This document shows, in pieces, positions 1 to 8,397 of a stretch of 38,948 nt of DNA. The position numbers and the translations under genes are program-made. The DNA is from GCA-001735895 sp964488685. Its GTDB lineage: Bacteria > Pseudomonadota > Gammaproteobacteria > GCA-001735895. The stretch covers positions 1 to 38,948 of the forward strand of contig CAZAVY010000018.1 in the NCBI GenBank assembly GCA_964488685.1. The letters run 5' to 3'. The first letter of the stretch is position 1. Each line of letters starts with the position of its first letter. Under the pieces are notes generated by a model, which saw only the letters and a program-made list of their open reading frames with translations, ran no database searches and had not been told where the DNA came from.

Positions 1-102
1 GGTGTCATCGGGATTTAATATGGCAGTGAAGTATTCCCCCAGTTTGGCCTCTACTGATTCTGGCAACCTGCGCGTTACCAGCACGGTCGGTCTGTGCGCC
101 AT
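1..102 (-). CDS. 2-hydroxyacid dehydrogenase, N-terminal part (cut by window edge)
   Basis: Only the first 34 codons are inside the window, read on the minus strand from ATG at 102 and running off position 1. The peptide begins MAHRPTVLVTRRLPESVEAK and continues to a segment ending LNPDDT. This is the typical opening strand and helix of the catalytic domain of D-isomer-specific 2-hydroxyacid dehydrogenases (glyoxylate/hydroxypyruvate reductase type), which reduce 2-keto acids with NAD(P)H. A GAGG Shine-Dalgarno sequence lies about 9 nt before the ATG, supporting this start. The gene is co-directional with the DUF2339/DUF3999 pair but separated from it by the 45-bp dispersed repeat. The Rossmann domain and catalytic residues are outside the window, so the exact substrate class is inferred from the N-terminus alone. 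Confidence 0.6.
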   Translation of the reverse strand, partial: MAHRPTVLVTRRLPESVEAKLGEYFTAILNPDDT

Positions 103-137
103 ACTCGATACCTCGCTGATTTCAGGGAAATACGCGC

Positions 138-182
138 ATGCCTTTCCCTCGCTACGACACCCTAAGTCCGACAGACTCCTAG
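138..182 (+). repeat. 45-bp dispersed repeat, copy 1
   Basis: This 45-bp unit begins ATGCCTTTCCCTCG and ends CAGACTCCTAG. An identical copy lies at 10290-10334 and a copy with two substitutions lies at 38881-38925 on the other strand. Near the CTAG end it can fold, on the minus strand, as CTA-(GG bulge)-AGTC, loop TGTCG, GACT-TAG. Copy 1 sits between the DUF3999 gene and the 2-hydroxyacid dehydrogenase, and its CTAG end supplies the TAG stop of the DUF3999 gene. It could be a REP-like palindromic unit or the solo end of an insertion sequence with CTAG target preference; the family is not identified. Confidence 0.85.
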
Positions 183-1528
183 GCGTTATTCATTTCACGA
201 TATAGCTTGAACGCCATGCGCCCGGTGATGATAGCAGCCAGAATCAGTAATGCCCACAGCATCCATTTTTTCCACGGTAGTGCGGGTTGTGGCGTCAGGC
301 GCGTCGGTCCACCGGATTCTACGATCGAGCCAAGCGTAACCAGCGTAGCACGCTGCCGCGCCTTTGGCAGATCAGCTTCCAGCATACTGCCCAAATCGGT
401 AGCTTCGGCCTGGATTTCGTAATTCCCCCAGAACAGGGTATAGGGGCCGTTGCTATCGCCGAGGAATATTAGTTCGTACTGTGGGTAAACCAACACCACC
501 CGGGGTGCAGCAGCAAGCTCCGCGTGGGAGGTAAACCAGAACTGCTGATAATTTCTCCGGGACAGTTTTATCGGCTGGCTGGGTCTGACCTCGTGGTCGC
601 TGATATTGTGCTGGCGAAAATTGCGCTGAACTCGCCTGCCGTCGTCGGTGTTATTCCAGGTGGCGTACAAATCGCCGCTAATCACGCTGTTGGTATCGAT
701 CGGAACAATACGCATCGCCTCCGCGTAAACCGCCGATGGGAATTCAAAAAAATAGGAATCGCCGGTTTTCCCGGTCCTGAATTCGGGGGTGATTTGATGC
801 GTCAGGTTGGGCGCGGTCCGGTTTTTCTGATAGTGCCCGCTTACCTGTTGCAGTTCGAATTCGGTGACCGCATTGATCGGCGTCAGGCGCATATATCTGT
901 ATCCGCGGGGAATGCCGCTGATGCTGCGCCAGCTGCGATCTTCCGATTCAAGATTGGTCAGGCTCTTGCGTTGTTTGATCACACGCAGGTTGTCAATTTC
1001 ATTGCCGACCTCGACCTTGAGTTCGAGAATTTGTGCGGTTGGCTGGTGTGTCCACTGCAACTCGATGCGTTCGAAATCCGGGGTGTTTTCATCGAGCGCG
1101 AGTTCGATCAGGTAATCCTTGCGCAGTTGTTGTACGGGTACAGTTTCGGTGGTTTCGAGTTCCGAGCCCTGTTGCTGGTTTTTCTCCCGCGTGGTAACGA
1201 TCCTGGAGCGTTGTTGCTGAAAGCTGTTGAACTCGTGAAATGGCAGCAGTTGGCTATGTTGACTCATTAAAGCGGGGCTGCGCGTGATCGAAAGTGGGAG
1301 TTGTTTGCCGTTGACGTTGAAAACTGCCAGGTCGCTTAAATCGGGCCGCGTTAGCGCGAGTATGACCTCAAGTGGCAACTCGATGCGCTGTAGCTTTTGG
1401 TCGGTTTCACTGAGCGGCGCCTGGTAGGCAAAATCCAGCTGACTGGATGCTGCCTGTGCCTGGCTTAGTAGGCACAACAGAACCAAAGGGTAAATCATTC
1501 TAATCACTGGTTGATGTTTGATCGTCAT
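179..1528 (-). CDS. DUF3999 family envelope protein
   Basis: A 449-aa protein, matching DUF3999 in length and pairing. Starting at MTIKHQPVIR (1528), the first 27 or so residues form a signal peptide: a basic start, a hydrophobic core around IYPLVLLCLL and a cleavage region SQAQAASS. The mature part is predicted periplasmic and rich in beta structure, and a single membrane helix near the C-terminus (WMLWALLILAAIITG) would anchor it. An upstream extension to 1579 would overlap the previous gene by 80 nt, so 1528 is preferred; ATG at 1498, 1 nt after the DUF2339 stop, is also possible. The family is usually encoded directly downstream of DUF2339 proteins, as here, which suggests a joint envelope function that is not known. 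The TAG stop lies inside dispersed repeat copy 1. Confidence 0.85.
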   Translation of the reverse strand: MTIKHQPVIRMIYPLVLLCLLSQAQAASSQLDFAYQAPLSETDQKLQRIELPLEVILALTRPDLSDLAVFNVNGKQLPLSITRSPALMSQHSQLLPFHEFNSFQQQRSRIVTTREKNQQQGSELETTETVPVQQLRKDYLIELALDENTPDFERIELQWTHQPTAQILELKVEVGNEIDNLRVIKQRKSLTNLESEDRSWRSISGIPRGYRYMRLTPINAVTEFELQQVSGHYQKNRTAPNLTHQITPEFRTGKTGDSYFFEFPSAVYAEAMRIVPIDTNSVISGDLYATWNNTDDGRRVQRNFRQHNISDHEVRPSQPIKLSRRNYQQFWFTSHAELAAAPRVVLVYPQYELIFLGDSNGPYTLFWGNYEIQAEATDLGSMLEADLPKARQRATLVTLGSIVESGGPTRLTPQPALPWKKWMLWALLILAAIITGRMAFKLYREMNNA

Positions 1529-4217
1529 GCTCAAATTCCATCTGTTTTCGGGGGATTGGTGAAAAGTAACCCGTCGCAACCAACAGACTGCCGACTACGA
1601 GGAAGGAAACGATTCGTTCCACGGTGCCGCTGGCGCCGAGATCGATGAAGAACATTTTGACCAGCACCACACCGACCAATACGGCTCCGCCGATCCACAA
1701 CGGGCGAATGCCGCGACGCGATGCAAACCACATCGTTACCATGCCGATGATGGTCCAAAGAATTGAAATCGCGGACTGCACCCGGGTATCGACCGACATC
1801 GCCGACAGATCGAAGCGAATTTCAAGAATGTGGTGCATGCTGCGTATCAATACCGCGGTCAGCCACACGAAGATCAGCCCGGCGAGTAAAATCATGATGT
1901 GATTGCGTTGTACACTCATCGAAGGTTTTAAAAGTTTTAAACTTCCCAGCACCAGCACAAAAAATGCGATGTGGGTAAGATCGACCGGGTTGATAAAGGG
2001 AATATAAGGTAAAGGCGCCGGATCACCGCTGTTGGTCAGGTTGATTATCAGGTACCACAGCAACAATAATCCCGACAGCACACCGATGAGACTCAGTTGC
2101 AGGTCTGCTCCCAGTCGTTTGATCGCCGGAAAGCCCTGAAGCTGTGCGATACGCATTGCGATAAGCGGCATCACCGCAAACAGCGCGTAGTAACCTTCAC
2201 CTGGAATGCCCATTTTGTTCTCAAAAAGCCATACCAGTTCGAAGGATAGAACCAGCGCGCTGAACACCACCAGGCTGGTATGCGAGGCGATGTTGATCCA
2301 GGCGGGCCAGGTCACGGTTTCGAGTTTTTCGATGATCCAGTAGTGGGTCGCCAGTACCGCGGCCCAGAAATATAGATCGGGTGTCACCAGGAGATGGCCA
2401 TTGTCAAACAGCGAGTAAAGTGCGATCAACATCAGTACCGGTTGCAGCAAGGTTGCGCTGATAGCGGCGGGCATCCAGTTCCACTGGCGTAGACGATCGA
2501 GATAAACCAGAAAGGCTGCACTTGCGCCAAACAATAAAATCCAGGCACTGATCACATGATTGGCATATGCGCCAATTTGTACCAGCGCGCTGACCAGCCA
2601 CCAACCCATGCCCCAGATGTAAAACGGGAGTTGCAGGGGGCGCAGTTTGAAATCTGACGCTTGCTGATAGAGCATGCGCGCTGAAATAAAAGCACCGAGG
2701 GCGATGAAAATACCACCCAGGAAAGCCGGGTTGAGCCAGGCTGTATCACCGACGTCATCGATATTGCGTAGGAAAAACAGCGCACCTGAGCCGACTTGTA
2801 AAGCAATTGCGAAGCATTGTGCATAAAAGCGATTCTGGCGGATCGAAACCCACAGGATGCCAGCGGCTTCCAGTGCCCAGGCCGCGCTACTCCAGTGTCC
2901 ATCGAGCGCGTAGGGGATTGCGAGCGTTGCGAAAACGACACCGATCGCGAGCATCGCCTCGGCCAGCAGGCGAAACTCTTCACCCACGCGTTTCCACGCG
3001 AAACGCGCCAATGCAATGTAATAAAAACCCATCCCGGCAGACGCTGCGGCGATGCCGTAGTCGTAGTTACGTAGCATTGCCATCAACAATCCGGACACGA
3101 TTACCGGGGTGCCGAATACCAGGGTGCCATCGACCAGGCCGGTCAGTTGTTCGGGTTGACGCAGGGCGTACAATACGCCGATCAGGCTGTACATCAGGAA
3201 GAACAGTAACAGGAAAGCGCCAGCCGGTAACAACTGTTCCGAGCGGTAGTCGGTTAACACCCACAGCACAAACACCCCGAAAGTAAAGATAAAACCCAGT
3301 AGGTTTAGCGAGCGCCAGGCACGGAACCAGGCGATGCCGAAAACCACGGCGTTGAGGACGCTGTAGTAACTGAATAATCCAATGAAATTACCGCTACCGG
3401 ATGACGCCAGAAATGGCGCCAGAAATCCACCCAGTACGGCAGCGATCGCGAGCGATTTCGCATTTTGCAAAATAGCCAGCGCCACAGTGAAGGCTGAAAA
3501 GAATACCAGTAGCGCAAAGGTCAGTGTCGGTGGCAGCAGGTCAGCGAGTCGAAAGGCGGCAAAGATCGTGATGTAAATGACACCGATACCGCCACCTTGC
3601 AATAGCAATCCGTAGATTGGTTTCGCCAGGCGCAGTCGCCAGCCGAATACCAGCAGAATCAAACCGCCGATGGCAGCGCCCATAAAGCGGAATTCGAGCG
3701 GGATTTGCGAATTTTCCGCCGCGTACTTAAGCAGGAAAGCCACCCCGAAAAAAAGCACCAGGATACCGATTCGGACGAATATATTGCCGTCGGTGAAATA
3801 TGAAGTGCCGAAATGTCCGGCGCGCCGGATAAGATCTTCGAGATGGTCGGCCGGGTTTTTAGCGCGAGGTCCAGGGTCGAGCGAAATTCTGTCGGTGACC
3901 GGTGGTATGCTGGCTGCGGCTGGCTGAGGTTCATCTGCGGCGCTGGTTTCGTCGGCAGTCGGTCGTTCGATCGACGCGGACGGTTGTTCGGCGCTAACTA
4001 CATCGCTCACCTCGGTGGGAGTTTCCGCTTCGTCGGGTGTAGTGGCGCCGGTCAGGGATTGTGCCCGGAGTTCGGTTACTTCGTTACGCAGGCTGTCGAT
4101 TTGTTGTTGTAACTGGGTTGCTTTTTTGCGGGTTTTCCAAAAAAGGACAATGATCACGACCGGTACCCCAACCGACAAAAGCACCAGCATGGTGATGATG
4201 AAATAAATGAAATTCAT
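1500..4217 (-). CDS. DUF2339 multi-pass membrane protein
   Basis: A 905-aa integral membrane protein. Residues 1-25 form one hydrophobic helix, followed by a short coiled coil (about 30-55, with QLQQQIDSLRNEVTEL) and a low-complexity acidic, Ala/Pro-rich linker to about residue 120. From about residue 140 to the C-terminus there are well over twenty hydrophobic helices with few charged loops. This layout is that of the DUF2339 family, whose function is not established. It overlaps the DUF3999 gene by 29 nt, so the two are almost certainly translated together. No clear Shine-Dalgarno sequence precedes ATG at 4217. Roles in envelope or glycan handling have been guessed for the family, but nothing in this sequence tests that. 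Confidence 0.88.
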   Translation of the reverse strand: MNFIYFIITMLVLLSVGVPVVIIVLFWKTRKKATQLQQQIDSLRNEVTELRAQSLTGATTPDEAETPTEVSDVVSAEQPSASIERPTADETSAADEPQPAAASIPPVTDRISLDPGPRAKNPADHLEDLIRRAGHFGTSYFTDGNIFVRIGILVLFFGVAFLLKYAAENSQIPLEFRFMGAAIGGLILLVFGWRLRLAKPIYGLLLQGGGIGVIYITIFAAFRLADLLPPTLTFALLVFFSAFTVALAILQNAKSLAIAAVLGGFLAPFLASSGSGNFIGLFSYYSVLNAVVFGIAWFRAWRSLNLLGFIFTFGVFVLWVLTDYRSEQLLPAGAFLLLFFLMYSLIGVLYALRQPEQLTGLVDGTLVFGTPVIVSGLLMAMLRNYDYGIAAASAGMGFYYIALARFAWKRVGEEFRLLAEAMLAIGVVFATLAIPYALDGHWSSAAWALEAAGILWVSIRQNRFYAQCFAIALQVGSGALFFLRNIDDVGDTAWLNPAFLGGIFIALGAFISARMLYQQASDFKLRPLQLPFYIWGMGWWLVSALVQIGAYANHVISAWILLFGASAAFLVYLDRLRQWNWMPAAISATLLQPVLMLIALYSLFDNGHLLVTPDLYFWAAVLATHYWIIEKLETVTWPAWINIASHTSLVVFSALVLSFELVWLFENKMGIPGEGYYALFAVMPLIAMRIAQLQGFPAIKRLGADLQLSLIGVLSGLLLLWYLIINLTNSGDPAPLPYIPFINPVDLTHIAFFVLVLGSLKLLKPSMSVQRNHIMILLAGLIFVWLTAVLIRSMHHILEIRFDLSAMSVDTRVQSAISILWTIIGMVTMWFASRRGIRPLWIGGAVLVGVVLVKMFFIDLGASGTVERIVSFLVVGSLLVATGYFSPIPRKQMEFEHDDQTSTSD

Positions 4218-4516
4218 ATAAGCGGCTGATTATAGTAGGTTTGCGCAACTAAACATTGGAAGGCGACGGGTAGGTAATCAAGGCAGTGTAGCGGGTTCTG
4301 TGCATCGGAATTCCTTTCGGGTTGTTGAATTCGGTTGTCAGAAGCTTAGTAGCAAAGATACATATAGCAATACTATTTATGTAAAGCTCTGAATATCAAT
4401 ACCCAGGGTTCCGGTTTACGACCCCATTGGTTTCTATACCAATGGCGTAGCACTGAAGGTAGAATACCGCCTCGATCCGGCAAAGCGCAGAGCGCAAGCA
4501 TCCGTAACCCATAACT
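4218..4516. other. Intergenic region with a 7-bp hairpin and possible coding remnant
   Basis: This gap separates the divergent DUF2339 gene and the 90-aa ORF. It holds a perfect inverted repeat, CCATTGG (4424-4430) and CCAATGG (4439-4445), around an 8-nt loop, without a T-run. One plus-strand frame is open from about 4391 to about 4620 and reads as ordinary protein (IPRVPVYDPIGFYTNGVALK in part) but has no start codon. It may be the remnant of a deleted gene. No promoter was recognised with confidence. Confidence 0.4.
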
Positions 4517-4789
4517 GTGCAAAAAACTTATGCAAAATGGATAGAATTCCTTTACGGCCCGATTTTCAAGATCATAGGATTTTTTTACCGCAGCTATACT
4601 ACCAATCGTGGCCGGGTAGAAAGACTTAAGGCCAATGTTAAGGTCGCCGCAATTCTAAGGTTGTTAGCGGTTATTGTTTTGTGCGGATGGATTCTGACCT
4701 GGCTCTTCGCTTCCGATGAGAGCCGCAACCGGTTAGTGGACGAGGTCAAGCAGAGTCTCGGCGATTTCGAATCCAAATCCGATCAATAA
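4517..4789 (+). CDS. Small predicted membrane protein, function unknown
   Basis: A 90-aa ORF with one strong central membrane helix (AAILRLLAVIVLCGWILTWL) preceded by a basic, aromatic N-terminal segment (YRSYTTNRGRVERLK) and followed by a short acidic and charged tail. The only available start is GTG at 4517, because a TAA lies in frame just upstream; no Shine-Dalgarno sequence is visible. It matches no family I recognise. The hydrophobic helix flanked by basic residues on one side looks like real membrane topology rather than chance. It converges with the 61-aa ORF on the other strand. The weak start and short length keep confidence moderate. Confidence 0.5.
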   Translation: MQKTYAKWIEFLYGPIFKIIGFFYRSYTTNRGRVERLKANVKVAAILRLLAVIVLCGWILTWLFASDESRNRLVDEVKQSLGDFESKSDQ

Positions 4790-4809
4790 GCCTATCCTGC
4801 CCACCGGCT

Positions 4810-4995
4810 TCAGATCAGGTTGGAAAGCATTAACAGTAACCCTATTACCGATAATGCGGCGCCGATTACCGCCAGACGGGCTATCGGTTCTGAATAGGCA
4901 AGACGCGCCAGTCGAGGACTTTCAAACCTGTCCTTTATCCAGAAAAGACCAATAACCGCCAGCAGCAGGCTCGCGCCGACTAGAAAAATATACAT
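4810..4995 (-). CDS. Small two-helix membrane protein, function unknown
   Basis: A 61-aa ORF starting MYIFLVGASLLLAVIGLFWI. It contains two hydrophobic helices (about residues 1-20 and 40-60) joined by a basic, proline-containing hydrophilic loop (KDRFESPRLARLAYSEPIAR). This is a common layout for small inner-membrane proteins. The ATG at 4995 has only a weak purine-rich stretch upstream. It converges with the 90-aa ORF. No family is recognised. Confidence 0.5.
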   Translation of the reverse strand: MYIFLVGASLLLAVIGLFWIKDRFESPRLARLAYSEPIARLAVIGAALSVIGLLLMLSNLI

Positions 4996-5086
4996 CGGAA
5001 CCCGCTTTATCTGAAATGAGCCTGGAAAATCATGGCCTGCCCAACCGGTTAATCGTGGGGTAATATCACGCTGAGTTATTTTCTCT

Positions 5087-5108
5087 CTTTAATATAGTTA
5101 GATTAAAG
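5087..5108. promoter_or_regulatory. 7-bp inverted repeat before the FAD oxidoreductase gene
   Basis: CTTTAAT (5087-5093) and ATTAAAG (5102-5108) form a perfect dyad with an 8-nt spacer, ending 7 nt before ATG 5116. It may be an operator or a short mRNA hairpin. If the true start of the downstream gene is ATG 5185, the dyad lies in its leader. No matching regulator is identified. Confidence 0.3.
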
Positions 5109-5115
5109 AAAAAGC

Positions 5116-6519
5116 ATGGAGTTCGTGTTATCTGGTTTTAGACTGGAATCGCCCGAATTTACGACAAACGTAAAAGACACATTTATGCCAATAATAAACG
5201 GATCCTTTAAGAATCATCCTTACTGGTGGGATTCTGGTCTCGATGGCGGTCCGATCGATCTCGATCTGCTGGCCCAACCCGCAGACGCTATTCCTTTGCA
5301 GTCTGATTGCGTTATTGTGGGCGCCGGATACAGCGGCTTGTCAGCCGCGCTGACGCTGGCGCGAGCCGGGAAGTCGGTCACCGTGCTGGATACCTCGAAG
5401 CCCGGTTACGGCTGTTCCGGCCGCAACGGTGGCCTGATTGGACCCTCTTTCCATAAGCTCGGCCTGGCGGGGTTGAAAGCCCGGCTCGGAGAAGCTAAAG
5501 CCACGCCAATCATACGGGAATCTATGGAGATCCTGACATGGCTGAAGCAGTTTATTTCCGGGGAAGGTATCGAATGTGAGCTGAAACAGGTGGGTCGCTT
5601 CAGGGGAGCAGTTACCGCTAAAAACTATGATGAACTGGCCCTGCAGGCGGAAAGTTTAAACAAAGCCGTCGAACTGGCGTTTGAAATGGTGCCTCAATCC
5701 GCGCAACGTGACTATATCGGCAGCGATCACTACAAGGGGGGAATTGTCTATCATCAGGATGGTCACCTGCATCCGGGGCTTTACCTGAAGGGTCTCGCCA
5801 ATCTCGCGCTTAAAGCGGGGGCGGGAATCTATGCACCCGCCAGGGTAAAACAGGTTGATTCGATCAACCATGAGTATCGCGTCCGGGTGGATGAGCTATC
5901 GATTCGATGCGGCGATATCATAATTGCAACCAATGGCTACACCGACCCCGGTTTTCCTTACTTGAGGCGCCGGGTTATCCCGATTCGATCTGCGATTATT
6001 GCAACCGATCCACTACCCGAAGACTTAATGCGGGAACTTAGCCCCAGGCAACAGGGTTTTGGCGATACCAGTCGATTGGTTCCCTATTATCGTCCTTCAC
6101 CTGACGGCAGCCGTATGATCTTTGGCGGGCGTGCTTTAAATCTATCCGATCGGCCGCAAAATTATTCCAATGACCTGTATCGACTGATGACACGGATATT
6201 CCCCCAGCTTCGGGAAACCGGCATCAGCCACGCCTGGTCCGGTACCGTGGCATATACTTTCGATCATGCACCGCATATCGGTCGAATAGCGGAAGGTTCA
6301 ATGGCCGGGGCCTACTATGCCATGGGCTACTGTGGTTCAGGTATTGGTCGTGCGACCTGGTTCGGTCGCAAGGCGGCACTAAAGATACTGGGCGATCCGG
6401 AAGGATCGACGCCCCTGGATGACCTTGCATTCGGGACGCGCGCCCTATACTCAGGAACACCCTGGTTTTTGCCGGCTATTTTAAGGTGGCACAGTTTCAT
6501 GGATCGCTTCGGTTACTAG
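5116..6519 (+). CDS. DAO-family FAD-dependent oxidoreductase
   Basis: A 467-aa flavoprotein of the D-amino-acid/glycine oxidase fold, closest in style to gamma-glutamylputrescine oxidase (PuuB-like) enzymes. The dinucleotide-binding motif VGAGYSGLSAAL is at about residues 68-79, followed by the acidic residue ending beta-2 (VTVLD) and the CSGRNGG segment typical of these enzymes. The C-terminal part (AWSGTVAYTFDHAPHIG, then MGYCGSGIG) matches the second flavin-contacting region. Such enzymes oxidise primary or secondary amines with release of hydrogen peroxide. The first ATG is 5116, but the conserved sequence starts near MPIINGSFKNHPYWWD, so ATG 5185 is an equally good start. The gene is complete, although the genes directly downstream are decayed. 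Substrate unknown. Confidence 0.8.
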   Translation: MEFVLSGFRLESPEFTTNVKDTFMPIINGSFKNHPYWWDSGLDGGPIDLDLLAQPADAIPLQSDCVIVGAGYSGLSAALTLARAGKSVTVLDTSKPGYGCSGRNGGLIGPSFHKLGLAGLKARLGEAKATPIIRESMEILTWLKQFISGEGIECELKQVGRFRGAVTAKNYDELALQAESLNKAVELAFEMVPQSAQRDYIGSDHYKGGIVYHQDGHLHPGLYLKGLANLALKAGAGIYAPARVKQVDSINHEYRVRVDELSIRCGDIIIATNGYTDPGFPYLRRRVIPIRSAIIATDPLPEDLMRELSPRQQGFGDTSRLVPYYRPSPDGSRMIFGGRALNLSDRPQNYSNDLYRLMTRIFPQLRETGISHAWSGTVAYTFDHAPHIGRIAEGSMAGAYYAMGYCGSGIGRATWFGRKAALKILGDPEGSTPLDDLAFGTRALYSGTPWFLPAILRWHSFMDRFGY

Positions 6520-7005
6520 AATAACCACCCCATTAACCAAACGCGAAATAGCAGCAGTGAAGCATCATTTAATACCGACACCGGATATCGAGGTTACCGC
6601 GAAGCGCAACGCGGTGAAAGTGATGAGCTTCTGGTGCGGACATCCGCCGGTACTGCCTGTGGTGAATACCTGCGCCGTTACTGGCAACCGGTTGCCCTGA
6701 CCCGCGAAATTGAAGATGTGCCACGCCTGATCAGGGTACTCGGCGAGGAACTGGTTTTGCCGAATTACACCCAGGCGGGCGCTGCGTTTTCGGCCGATGG
6801 CTACAAGCCGATTTATTACGGTAGGACCGCGTTTTCGCGTTGGGTGGTGCCGATCGACGACGAAACCATGACCGCGTTTGCCTGGGCAATATTCGGTGAG
6901 CGCGTCATGCAAATTCAGTTTGCACTGGAGTCGTTAACGGGTAAGGCCCGGGACCAGGCCGTGATCGATGCGCTCAAGTCATTGGAGGCATCCCATAGCC
7001 GATGA
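6520..7005 (+). pseudogene. Rieske ring-hydroxylating oxygenase remnant with internal deletions
   Basis: The frame opens right after the stop of the oxidoreductase gene without any start codon. It reads through GYREAQRGESDELLVRT and GTACGEYLRRYWQPVALT, the N-terminal signature of Rieske-type oxygenases. After LIRVLGEELVL the text jumps directly to NYTQAGAAFSADGYKPIYYG, which belongs to the C-terminal catalytic domain. The Rieske [2Fe-2S] ligands (C-x-H and C-x2-H) and the mononuclear iron site are therefore missing. A second deletion follows AWAIFGER. About 150 codons remain of a roughly 400-residue family. It cannot encode a working oxygenase. GTG 6634 is an internal Val codon, not a convincing start. 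Confidence 0.75.
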
Positions 7006-7519
7006 CCGTCAAGCTTCATATCAAGAACAACCACGCCGGGCCAGGCAGGTTTCCGTCGACGCCCGAAAGCGAAGCGGTGGTTACCATTTCGATGGAAAGA
7101 TATCGACAAGCCGCGCTGGAGGTTCCCGATCTGGCTACACGCCTTGACGTGTTTGTTGACTGGGATACCGATCACTGGACCGAATTGATGTCAGACACCG
7201 AAGTGTTACTGACCTGGAATCTACCGACCGAGAATCTCGCTACCGTGGCGCCGAAGCTGAAATGGATTCACTGCATCGGCGCCGGGGTCGAACACCTGTG
7301 CCCGATGAATTGGGTGCCCGAGGGTGTGACGATCACCAACAACTAAGGGCGCCCATGCCGACAAGGCGAGTGAATTTGCATTGATGGCGGTGCTAATGCT
7401 GCACAAGCAAGATGCCGGCGATTTTGAGCAACCAGCGTTGTGCGAACTGGAATTCATTATTTTCTACTCCGATCGCAGGTAACACGGTCGGCTTGATTGG
7501 TGTCGGTAGTATCGGTCGA
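7002..7519 (+). pseudogene. 2-hydroxyacid dehydrogenase remnant, frameshifted and truncated
   Basis: The first 114 codons (ATG 7002, overlapping the Rieske remnant by 4 nt) give the N-terminal catalytic domain of a D-2-hydroxyacid dehydrogenase, ending LKWIHCIGAGVEHL and VTITNN before a premature TAA at 7344. The reading then continues in other frames: HADKASEFALMAVLMLHKQ near 7350-7410, and MPAILSNQRCANWNSLF plus IAGNTVGLIGVGSIG at 7412-7515, the start of the Rossmann domain (GxGxxG). After about 7519 the homology ends against the opposed histidine kinase remnant. At least two frameshifts and loss of the C-terminal half are needed to explain this. Calling it inactive is well supported unless several assembly errors coincide. 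Confidence 0.75.
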
Positions 7520-8392
7520 AAAAGAAAAGGGTCGTGTCACTGGTTCCGCCGAGAGTTTCCTGATCAGGTGGCGACCTGGGTTTCTGGAGGACTGGAGTTT
7601 TTCAATCGGTAAAACCCGGGGCTCCGGTGATAGCAATCCGGACGACAAGCGTGACGATTCGTACCGGCAATCCGGACTGTAGCTGACCGCATTGACGAAC
7701 AGGTTACCCAGGATCATGCCCAGCTTATCACGGTCGGTGTTGATGACCAGGTCTTCAGGAATATTTTTAACCAGGAATTTGTTGGAGCCCTGACCAGTTT
7801 TCCGATTATCAGTCCCGATATTACCAAGTACCATCAGGATAAAACCGAAAATGGTAGCACCGATGGTAAACAGGGTTTGGTCGAGCGATTCCCGCTCGCG
7901 TGCGAACACCATCGTAATCGGTTGCGGCTCGGAAATTTCTGCTCCGTAGTCTTCATCCTCCTCGTCATCCTCAACCTCGGCGCGCGGCATGAAATTAATT
8001 TCAATCAACCGTCCGGCGCGTCCGTCCGGCAGTTGCAGGTCGGCGAACTGATGGTCGCCAAAATCTGTATTCATGCGGCGAAGATCGGATTCTGCGAGCG
8101 AGGGTGACTTAATCAGCAGGTCTACCTCATTTTCCCATAACTGGTAGTATTGAGGTGCTTCGTTTTGCTGGAACTCGAGCATGACGCCTTCTTCGGCAAA
8201 GTCGAATTCAAGGCCTTCTTCGTCGAGCTCGGTTAATGAGATCAATGCCTGGGCTTTGTCAAACAGGGCGCCATCGAATACCTGTTCGACATGATCTACA
8301 ATACGCAGATAAAGAAAACTCGCGCTTATCGACAACAGCACGATCATACTGGCAATTATCGTGAAATTCAGCTTGTTACGGATTGAATACAT
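7520..8392 (-). pseudogene. Sensor histidine kinase remnant lacking its H-box domain
   Basis: The ORF starts at ATG 8392 with a membrane helix (LNFTIIASMIVLLSISASFL), an extracytoplasmic sensor region of about 150 residues with an acidic patch (EVEDDEEDEDYG), and a second helix (LFTIGATIFGFILMVLG). It then jumps straight to INTDRDKLGMILGNLFVNAV, the N-box of the ATPase domain. The HAMP and HisKA regions with the phospho-accepting His are gone. Past NAVSYSP, a different frame shows a worn G1-box-like stretch (RIAITGAPGFTD), indicating a frameshift as well. The open frame continues to 7457, but that tail is antisense to the dehydrogenase remnant and is not native. It lies 5 nt from the regulator remnant, so this was once a two-component operon. 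Confidence 0.75.
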
Positions 8393-8397
8393 AACCT

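Noticed and set aside
524..1270. 248-codon plus-strand ORF opposite the DUF3999 gene
   Set aside because: It is antisense to a gene with a clear signal peptide and family match; its translation shows no family features.
2807..3286. 159-codon plus-strand ORF opposite the DUF2339 gene
   Set aside because: Arg/Pro/Ser-rich shadow of a membrane protein gene with no ribosome site.
7457..7519. C-terminal extension of the histidine kinase ORF
   Set aside because: This stretch is antisense to the dehydrogenase remnant (GVGSIG region) and is read-through, not native kinase sequence.
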